Positions 1 to 4,855 of a DNA stretch of 5,957 nucleotides are shown here, in pieces (the stretch's first letter is position 1; each line of letters opens with the position of its first letter). The position numbers and the translations under genes were made by a program. The DNA is from an uncultured Ruminococcus sp. (GTDB lineage: Bacteria > Bacillota > Clostridia > Oscillospirales > Ruminococcaceae): assembly GCA_947177935.1 (NCBI GenBank), contig CAMWWG010000067.1, positions 1 through 5,957 of the forward strand, read 5' to 3'. Below the pieces are notes generated by a model. The model was not told the DNA's origin. It ran no database searches and was given only the letters and a program-made list of their open reading frames with translations.

Positions 1-997
1 CCATATAGCCATAACTGCGTACCTGGGATTTTTTCAATTCAAATTCCGGTTTGCTATAATTAATTACCGGAATTAAAGAATCATTATCCCGGAATTCCAG
101 AATCATCTGGGCGCAGATTTCCGGCAGAAAAGAAACTAATTCCACGGCAATGGAATAATCCGGACAGATGGACTGGATTTCATGAAAAATTTTCTGATGG
201 GATTCCTGATCTTTTATCATGCGCATCTTGTCAAGTGCCATAAAAGCAAGCTGTCCGACATCCTGTTTTTCAAACGGACAGGGCTGGAAGGTATCTTCTT
301 TCTGGATTAACAACAAAAACTGCTTATCCATGCGGACTTCAGGATTTTTAAACGCTTCTTTCATCAGCAGGTCGGTCAGATCCGGATAGACGGTGTTGTT
401 AATCCGGACTTCGCACACCGGCGTCTCATGAATCCGGGCACTGTACAATTTGATCCAGTAACAGCGTTTTGTGCCGAGATATGCGGGAATCTGCGCTTTG
501 ATAATTTCCCACAGATCCGTACTCCCGGAGCTGATGCCACGATGCAGGACGGGTCGTTCTGCTGGGACATAGAAATCATGCACTTGTCCCATCATTTCAG
601 AATGCAAAATTTCAGAATTGCCGGAATTTTTTGGATTTTCAGGATTTTCAGAATAATTCGCCTGCAATGCAGAAATCACGAATTGCAGAACGCCATCGCA
701 GAAGCTCTCTGTCCCGTTTTTCATTGCTTCTTCTGGATTGTGTCCCAATCCGGCACAGGATTCAATCAGATTTTCGTCAAACCAGGGATGTTGCAGAATA
801 AAAATCAACTGGACACTGAAACGGTTTTCAACCTGATTCATAGAACCAAATACAAGCCGGATTCGCAGATTCAGTGTCGGATAGTGCAGAGTATCATTGC
901 GAAATTCCGCACCCGGACAGCGCTGTGCGACAATGGCAAGCAGTTCTTTTTGATCCAGTGACGGCGTAATCATCGCAGGATTTTCAGAATTTGGCAT
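1..997 (-). CDS. Uncharacterised protein, possibly DUF6348-like (3' end missing)
   Basis: The reverse strand is open from an ATG at 997-995 to the left edge, giving 332 codons without a stop; the C-terminus lies outside the window. The start is supported by a strong GGAGG site 7 nt upstream and a consensus promoter beyond it. No signal peptide or membrane helix is visible, so the product is probably cytosolic. Residues 30-112 look like one alpha/beta domain; the stretch around residues 76-110 (ESCAGLGHNPEEAM, then helices) recalls the DUF6348 family, judged from memory only. Residues 114-134 are a low-complexity Asn/Ser/Glu/Pro linker with repeated SENP/ENP units. Residues 140-332 form a second region with WEIIKAQIP, YWIKLYSARI and CEVRINN strands, followed by a helical part containing SICPDYSIAVELVSFLPE. 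No catalytic motif is recognised and no function can be assigned. It is transcribed divergently from greA. Confidence 0.85.
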   Translation of the reverse strand, partial: MPNSENPAMITPSLDQKELLAIVAQRCPGAEFRNDTLHYPTLNLRIRLVFGSMNQVENRFSVQLIFILQHPWFDENLIESCAGLGHNPEEAMKNGTESFCDGVLQFVISALQANYSENPENPKNSGNSEILHSEMMGQVHDFYVPAERPVLHRGISSGSTDLWEIIKAQIPAYLGTKRCYWIKLYSARIHETPVCEVRINNTVYPDLTDLLMKEAFKNPEVRMDKQFLLLIQKEDTFQPCPFEKQDVGQLAFMALDKMRMIKDQESHQKIFHEIQSICPDYSIAVELVSFLPEICAQMILEFRDNDSLIPVINYSKPEFELKKSQVRSYGYM

Positions 998-1004
998 AAG
1001 TATT

Positions 1005-1009
1005 CCTCC
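1005..1009 (-). promoter_or_regulatory. Ribosome binding site of the leftward uncharacterised gene
   Basis: On the reverse strand this reads GGAGG, 7 nt before the ATG at 997. It is near-perfect anti-16S complementarity at optimal spacing and fixes the start codon. Confidence 0.85.
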
Positions 1010-1066
1010 GTAATATAGTTTAAGAATTTTTGAATATTTTAATTTTCAGAACTTCACAATAATTTC

Positions 1067-1095
1067 AGTATAGCATAAAAAAAGATTTCTGTCAA
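1067..1095 (-). promoter_or_regulatory. Sigma-A promoter of the leftward uncharacterised gene
   Basis: Reading leftward, a perfect -35 TTGACA (1095-1090) is followed by a 17-bp spacer and a -10 TATACT (1072-1067). TGC immediately before the -10 makes it an extended -10 (TGn). Transcription would start near 1060, leaving an A/T-rich leader of about 63 nt before the ATG at 997. No experimental support is available, but matches this good at ideal spacing are unlikely by chance. Confidence 0.85.
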
Positions 1096-1117
1096 TAAAA
1101 ATTTCTGTCCGGATGTC

Positions 1118-1146
1118 TTGACAATTCCGGAAAAATATACTATAAT
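1118..1146 (+). promoter_or_regulatory. Sigma-A promoter of greA-lysS
   Basis: A perfect -35 TTGACA (1118-1123), a 17-bp spacer and a perfect -10 TATAAT (1141-1146) make a full-consensus housekeeping promoter. The start point would be about 1152-1154, giving a leader of about 58 nt before the greA ATG. Its -35 box is only 22 bp from the -35 box of the divergent promoter, so the two polymerase footprints are back to back. Confidence 0.92.
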
Positions 1147-1164
1147 AAATAAGATACTGGATCT

Positions 1165-1188
1165 GTTAGGGCAAAGCCCTGATTTTTT
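1165..1188 (+). terminator. Terminator-like hairpin in the greA leader (possible attenuator)
   Basis: AGGGC (1168-1172), a 3-nt AAA loop and GCCCT (1176-1180) form a GC-rich stem. It can be extended by three weaker pairs (1165-1167 with 1181-1183, including G-U pairs). A run of six T follows at 1183-1188. This is the layout of a small intrinsic terminator, placed between the greA promoter and its ribosome binding site, so some transcripts would end after about 36 nt. Whether it terminates efficiently in vivo is inference; the stem is short and the loop tight. Confidence 0.6.
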
Positions 1189-1195
1189 GTACTTG

Positions 1196-1202
1196 AAAGG
1201 AG
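1196..1202 (+). promoter_or_regulatory. Ribosome binding site of greA
   Basis: AAAGGAG lies 8 nt before the ATG at 1211. This decides the start. An in-frame ATG at 1118 would begin inside the -35 box, upstream of the transcription start, and cannot be used from this promoter. Confidence 0.88.
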
Positions 1203-1210
1203 AACTACGC

Positions 1211-1702
1211 ATGGAAAAGAAAAGAAGAATGTCAAGAGAAGGTTTTGAAAATCTCAAAACCGAACTGGAAGAATTAATCAACGTCCAGCGTGTCGACGTT
1301 GCACAGAAACTGAAAGAAGCACGTTCTTACGGCGACTTGTCCGAAAATGCCGAATATGATGAAGCCAAGAACGAACAAGCACTGCTGGAATCCAGAATTG
1401 CAGAACTGAAATATATTATTGAAAATGCCGAAATCGTGGATGATGACAGCCTGAATCTTGACGAAGTCGATATTGGGATGGTCGTAACTTTGAAGAAAAT
1501 CGGCACGGATAAGATCGAACAGCTGAAAATTGTCGGCACAAATGAAGCAAATTTCCGGGAGCACAAAATTTCCGATGAATCCCCCATTGGCAAGGCGGCA
1601 ATGCACAAGAAAGTCGGCGACGTTTTCATTGTAGAAGCACCAGCAGGCGAAATCGAATATGAAATACTGGAAATTGCAAGAGATATTCAGAAAGAAGTGT
1701 GA
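1211..1702 (+). CDS. greA: Transcription elongation factor GreA
   Basis: GreA binds RNA polymerase, inserts its coiled coil into the secondary channel and stimulates cleavage of backtracked RNA so that stalled complexes resume. The 163-residue product is close to the usual length of about 158. The N-terminal coiled coil spans residues 8-76 and carries the family signature at its tip, ARSYGDLSENAEYDEAK (37-53). This includes the acidic pair D42 and E45, which in the family coordinate the catalytic magnesium. The C-terminal FKBP-like domain (about 87-160) shows ISDESPIGKA (120-129) and KVGDVFIVEAPAGE (134-147). The acidic tip is expected of a cleavage-active GreA rather than an inactive Gfh-type relative. 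It is first in an apparent operon with lysS, with a 6-nt gap. It has its own consensus promoter and a leader hairpin that may attenuate it. Identification is certain at family level. Confidence 0.97.
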   Translation: MEKKRRMSREGFENLKTELEELINVQRVDVAQKLKEARSYGDLSENAEYDEAKNEQALLESRIAELKYIIENAEIVDDDSLNLDEVDIGMVVTLKKIGTDKIEQLKIVGTNEANFREHKISDESPIGKAAMHKKVGDVFIVEAPAGEIEYEILEIARDIQKEV

Positions 1703-1708
1703 AAATTC

Positions 1709-3310
1709 ATGCAGGAAAATACAAATAATAATATAAATAATACACAGAATCCGTCGGTTGATACCACGGATTACAGGCAGATCCGGCTTGACAAGCTCAA
1801 TGGCATGAAAGAATCCGGCGTTGATCCGTTCACGCTGACAAGCTATCCGGTATCTGTGAAGAATGCAGAACTCCGCAAAATCTACGAACAGAAAGAAAAA
1901 GAAATCCAGGATGCCGCAGACGGTGATGAAGAAAAAATTGCAGCCGGGCTGGAAAACATCAAGCAGGAAACTGTTTACATTGCTGGGCGGATTATGAGCT
2001 GGCGCAGAATGGGCAAAGCGCATTTCCTGGATGTCCGGGATCACACAGACCGGATGCAGGTCTATGTCCGCATGAACGACATCGGCAAAGAAGCGTTTGA
2101 GGCATTCCGCAAATGGGACATCGGCGACATTATCGGCATTGAGGGTTTTGTGTTCCGGACGATGAAAGGCGAAATTTCCGTTCATGCCAAGAGCGTGACG
2201 CTCCTGTCAAAATCTCTGCTGCCGCTGCCTGAAAAATGGCACGGACTCAAAGATCAGGATATGAGATACCGTCAGCGTTATCTGGATTTAATCTGCAATC
2301 CGCAGGTAAAAGATACATTTGTAAAACGCAGTCAGATCATGCGTGAAATCCGGAATTACCTGGATAATTTAGGTTATGTCGAAGTAGACACGCCAGTATT
2401 GCTGCCCATTGAGATCGGCGCAGCCGCTAAGCCCTTTGTGACACATCATAATACGCTCCACATGGATATGTATTTAAGAATCGAAACGGAGCTGAATCTG
2501 AAACGGTTGATTGTCGGCGGATTCGATAAAGTTTATGAAGTCGGCAGAATTTTCCGCAACGAAGGCATGGATCAATCCCACAATCCGGAATTTACAACCG
2601 TTGAAATGTACCAGGCGTATACGGATTACATTGGCATGATGGATCTGATTGAAAACATGTACCGGACAATTACCCGGAATGTCTGCGGTACGGACGTGAT
2701 TACGTATCAAGGAACGGAAATCGCCATTGGCAAGCCGTGGGAAAGATTAACCATGATTGAAGCCGTCAAGAAATATGCCGGTGTGGATTATCATGATTGG
2801 GCAACGGATGAAGATGCCAGAGCCTGCGCAAAAGCGCATCATGTGGAAGTCGAGGAGGGAAATTCTGCGACAAAGGGACATGTCCTGATTGCATTCTTTG
2901 ACGAATTCGTAGAAGAAAAATTAATCCAGCCGACAATTATCTATGATTATCCGGTGGAAAATTCACCGCTTGCCAAGAGAAAGCCATCTGATCCGGCATT
3001 CACGGAACGTTTTGAATATTTCATGTATGCAAGAGAGATGGGCAATGCGTTCTCAGAATTAAATGATCCGATTGACCAGAAGGAACGTTTTGAAAAGCAG
3101 GTACAGGCAAAACGTGCGCAGGGCAATCAAAATTGTCAGGTGGATGAAGATTATATCACAGCACTGGAGTATGGTCTTCCTCCGACGGGCGGATTAGGTT
3201 TCGGCGTGGACAGACTTGTGATGTTATTAACGGACAGTGCATCCATCCGGGATGTTCTGTTATTCCCGACAATGAAACCGCTTGCACAGAATCCGGACAC
3301 AGCAGAATAA
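1709..3310 (+). CDS. lysS: Lysyl-tRNA synthetase, class II
   Basis: This enzyme charges tRNA-Lys with lysine using ATP, in the cytosol. At 533 residues it is slightly longer than typical bacterial LysRS (about 500). The extra length lies in an Asn-rich N-terminus (residues 1-15) and a charged segment (50-88). The OB-fold anticodon-binding domain follows at about 88-165 (IAGRIMSWRRMGKAHFLDVR). Class II motif 1 is at about 204-233 (ending in DTPVLLP), motif 2 at 280-297 (RIFRNEGMDQSHNPEFT) and motif 3 at 491-505 (PPTGGLGFGVDRLVM, with its ATP-binding R502). Lysine-pocket residues expected from the family are present: E261, E299, Y301 and NAFSE (446-450). The loops IEIGAAA (234-240) and RIETELN (257-263) deviate from the usual IPGGAAA and RIAPELY. 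The start has only a weak AAAGAAG (1691-1697), 11 nt upstream; with the 6-nt gap from greA, translational coupling is likely. No T-box precedes it. Confidence 0.97.
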   Translation: MQENTNNNINNTQNPSVDTTDYRQIRLDKLNGMKESGVDPFTLTSYPVSVKNAELRKIYEQKEKEIQDAADGDEEKIAAGLENIKQETVYIAGRIMSWRRMGKAHFLDVRDHTDRMQVYVRMNDIGKEAFEAFRKWDIGDIIGIEGFVFRTMKGEISVHAKSVTLLSKSLLPLPEKWHGLKDQDMRYRQRYLDLICNPQVKDTFVKRSQIMREIRNYLDNLGYVEVDTPVLLPIEIGAAAKPFVTHHNTLHMDMYLRIETELNLKRLIVGGFDKVYEVGRIFRNEGMDQSHNPEFTTVEMYQAYTDYIGMMDLIENMYRTITRNVCGTDVITYQGTEIAIGKPWERLTMIEAVKKYAGVDYHDWATDEDARACAKAHHVEVEEGNSATKGHVLIAFFDEFVEEKLIQPTIIYDYPVENSPLAKRKPSDPAFTERFEYFMYAREMGNAFSELNDPIDQKERFEKQVQAKRAQGNQNCQVDEDYITALEYGLPPTGGLGFGVDRLVMLLTDSASIRDVLLFPTMKPLAQNPDTAE

Positions 3311-3315
3311 TTTTC

Positions 3316-3346
3316 AAGAACGGATTTCCGTATGAAATCCGTTCTT
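3316..3346 (+). terminator. Hairpin terminator after lysS
   Basis: AAGAACGGATTTC (3316-3328) and its exact complement GAAATCCGTTCTT (3334-3346) make a 13-bp perfect stem with a 5-nt loop, starting 5 nt after the lysS stop. The T run directly after the stem is short (TTTG), with more T-rich DNA from about 3357 onward, so termination may be partial. Some read-through into the next gene, which has no clear promoter of its own, is plausible. Confidence 0.65.
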
Positions 3347-3375
3347 TGCTATTCATTTAATTTTTATTTTAATTC

Positions 3376-3380
3376 AGGAG
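3376..3380 (+). promoter_or_regulatory. Ribosome binding site with unusual spacing
   Basis: AGGAG is the only good Shine-Dalgarno match before the ATG at 3399, but 18 nt separate them, well beyond the usual 5-10. The gap contains the 10-bp palindrome TGAAATTTCA (3383-3392). An in-frame ATT at 3387 lies 6 nt from the site and is a possible but rare alternative start. Confidence 0.5.
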
Positions 3381-3398
3381 TGTGAAATTTCATCTGTT

Positions 3399-4298
3399 AT
3401 GAGCAAAGAAAATCAGAAAAATCAAAAATCTGCAAAAAAATCTGTGTTTGAAATTGCACAGGAAATGGAACAGCAAGAACAGGAGCAGCAGCGCCATGCG
3501 CAGGAAATCCTTCAGAAACAGAAAGAACAACAACGCCTTGCCTATGAAGAACAGCTTCGGCAGGAAAAATTAGAACTGATCCGGCTCAAACAAGGCGTGA
3601 TCGAAGAAAGTACTACGATTTATGAGGAACACGAAGACCAGAAAAAATATACAATATTCCAGAAAATTTCTAATTTTTTCTATGCCAATCAATGGTGGAT
3701 GGGTATTTGCGGATTTTTTGTCGTTCTTGCCGGTTTCCTGGTCTGGCAGGTAGTTACGACTGTGCACCCGGATATGATTATTTTATTGGTTTCTCATAAT
3801 GACCTGTTTCATGCCTCCTGTTCCGAGGGTATTTCAGATATTTTTGAACAATATATTGATGATATCAATCAGGACGGCGAAGTTATTGTGGATGTGTATT
3901 ATATGCCATCATCTCCGGAAACACAGGAGCGGGATGGTTATACAGGGGATAATGCTAAATTATACGCTGAATTTCAGACCGGTGAAGCCGTGCTTGTCAT
4001 TTCGGATTCTGATGCGGATGAATTCATCGTTCCGGAGCACACGCTTGTGAATCTGGAAGAATATTTCGGAGATTACGAAGAAACAGAGGATATGCGTTTC
4101 CTGTTGTCGGGGACGGCGTTTGCGGATGTGCTTGAATATGATGAGCCGCTCGATGATGATATTTATATCGGTATTCGCCAAGTGAGAGAGACCATGGATT
4201 CCATAGAAAAAATGCAGGAAGTCTATGATATTGCATTTCCGGCGCTGGAGAAATTTATTCAGGAATTCGGGCATTTAAAAAATTCGGAAGAAAATTAA
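3399..4298 (+). CDS. Single-pass membrane protein with cytoplasmic coiled coil, function unknown
   Basis: I do not recognise a named family. The 299-residue product has a Lys/Gln-rich start, then a Gln/Glu-rich segment at about 17-68 (EQQEQEQQRHAQEILQK and on) with the character of a long coiled coil. One hydrophobic helix follows at about 99-120 (starts WWMGICGFF). Basic residues precede the helix and acidic residues follow it, so the N-terminus should be inside and residues 121-299 outside. The outer part is rich in Asp and Glu. It alternates strands (DMIILLVSH, GEVIVDVYYMP, EAVLVISDSDA) and helices in a way that suggests a compact alpha/beta domain. DINQDGE (155-161) matches a DxNxDG calcium-loop pattern. 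A transmembrane anchor or scaffold is possible, but this is inference. The start is an ATG with a distant AGGAG site. The gene follows the lysS terminator and is convergent with vanZ. Confidence 0.88.
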   Translation: MSKENQKNQKSAKKSVFEIAQEMEQQEQEQQRHAQEILQKQKEQQRLAYEEQLRQEKLELIRLKQGVIEESTTIYEEHEDQKKYTIFQKISNFFYANQWWMGICGFFVVLAGFLVWQVVTTVHPDMIILLVSHNDLFHASCSEGISDIFEQYIDDINQDGEVIVDVYYMPSSPETQERDGYTGDNAKLYAEFQTGEAVLVISDSDADEFIVPEHTLVNLEEYFGDYEETEDMRFLLSGTAFADVLEYDEPLDDDIYIGIRQVRETMDSIEKMQEVYDIAFPALEKFIQEFGHLKNSEEN

Positions 4299-4299
4299 A

Positions 4300-4348
4300 A
4301 TAAAAAATGCTGTGATAACAGATTTTAACCTATCACAGCATTTTTTAT
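4300..4348. terminator. Bidirectional intrinsic terminator between convergent genes
   Basis: An 18-bp perfect stem (4300-4317 with 4331-4348) encloses a 13-nt loop. Its core is TGCTGTGATA/TATCACAGCA, flanked by six A on the left and six T on the right. On either strand the hairpin is therefore followed by a U run. It lies 2 nt after the stop of the plus-strand membrane protein gene and about 20 nt beyond the vanZ stop on the minus strand, so one element can end both transcripts. Confidence 0.9.
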
Positions 4349-4367
4349 GTTTTCAATTTTTAAAAAT

Positions 4368-4841
4368 TTATTTTTTGCACTTCTTTTGATGTTTGAGATA
4401 ATACCAGATGCACAATATTATAAATCCTGCCAGTGCACCGCACAATCCGCCGCACGTGTCAATTACCACATCCCGGAGCTGTCCGCTCCGTCCGAATACA
4501 AATAACTGATGGAATTCATCTGTGCAGGCATAGGCACTTGTCAGCAGGACAGCGAATAGAAATCCGGCTTTTTGATGATGGAAATCAAAATAAAACAGAC
4601 ATCCAAGAACGGCATATTCCGTAAAATGCGCTGCTTTTCGGACAATGAACGTCAATCCGTCCGTAATAATTTCCCGGATTGATAAATCATACAAGTCATA
4701 ATCCGGATAGAGCAATCTGGCAAGCAGGATGCAAAATCGGGAACTTGTTTCCGTGCTGTCATCAGCCGGTTGTGCCGAGAAATAAAAAATCAAAATCATC
4801 AGCAAAACGCTGGACATTTGGAAAATTCTCTTTTTTATCAT
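4368..4841 (-). CDS. VanZ-family membrane protein
   Basis: The 157-residue product has the hallmarks of the VanZ-like family. These are a first membrane helix ending in FYFSAQPADDS (19-29), RKAAHFTEYAVLG (68-80) opening the second helix, YACTDEFHQLFVFGRSGQLRD (104-124), and DTCGG (128-132) leading into the last helix. About four membrane segments are expected, at 8-24, 72-88, 92-107 and 128-147. Enterococcal VanZ gives low-level teicoplanin resistance, but most family members are chromosomal and of unknown role, so no resistance should be assumed. It starts 14 nt after the rodA-like stop, in the same direction, so the two are probably co-transcribed. No Shine-Dalgarno is obvious before the ATG at 4841. 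A second in-frame ATG (residue 9, at 4817) has AAGAGA about 9 nt upstream and is an alternative start. The family call is firm and the function is open. Confidence 0.92.
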   Translation of the reverse strand: MIKKRIFQMSSVLLMILIFYFSAQPADDSTETSSRFCILLARLLYPDYDLYDLSIREIITDGLTFIVRKAAHFTEYAVLGCLFYFDFHHQKAGFLFAVLLTSAYACTDEFHQLFVFGRSGQLRDVVIDTCGGLCGALAGFIILCIWYYLKHQKKCKK

Positions 4842-4855
4842 AATCTAATCATTTA

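Noticed and set aside
428..961. 177-codon plus-strand frame opposite the leftward gene
   Set aside because: It lies wholly within the well-supported minus-strand gene, its repetitive protein (FRIFRIIR) mirrors the linker repeats, and it has no promoter or ribosome binding site.
1118..1210. Extended GreA start at the ATG at 1118
   Set aside because: It would translate the promoter itself, upstream of the predicted transcription start. The ATG at 1211 has a strong AAAGGAG site and gives the normal GreA N-terminus.
1147..1210. T-box or lysine riboswitch upstream of greA-lysS
   Set aside because: The leader is only about 58 nt, far too short for either, and no T-box sequence is seen. It holds only the small hairpin.
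1274..2185. 303-codon reading frame antisense to greA-lysS
   Set aside because: greA and lysS happen to be in the same frame, so one antisense frame stays open across both. The product is Phe/Cys/Ile-rich, matches nothing I know, has no ribosome binding site and lies under two certain genes.
3347..3375. Own promoter for the membrane-protein gene
   Set aside because: The best boxes (TTGCTA and TTTAAT, 16 bp apart) would start transcription at the ribosome binding site itself. The match is poor in DNA that is A/T-rich throughout.
3861..3881. Dockerin domain in the membrane protein
   Set aside because: Only one DxNxDG loop is present, without the second repeat or the flanking helices of a dockerin.
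4368..4841. Glycopeptide-resistance gene cluster
   Set aside because: There is no vanH, vanA or vanX relative nor a two-component regulator nearby; chromosomal VanZ-like genes are common and usually unrelated to resistance.
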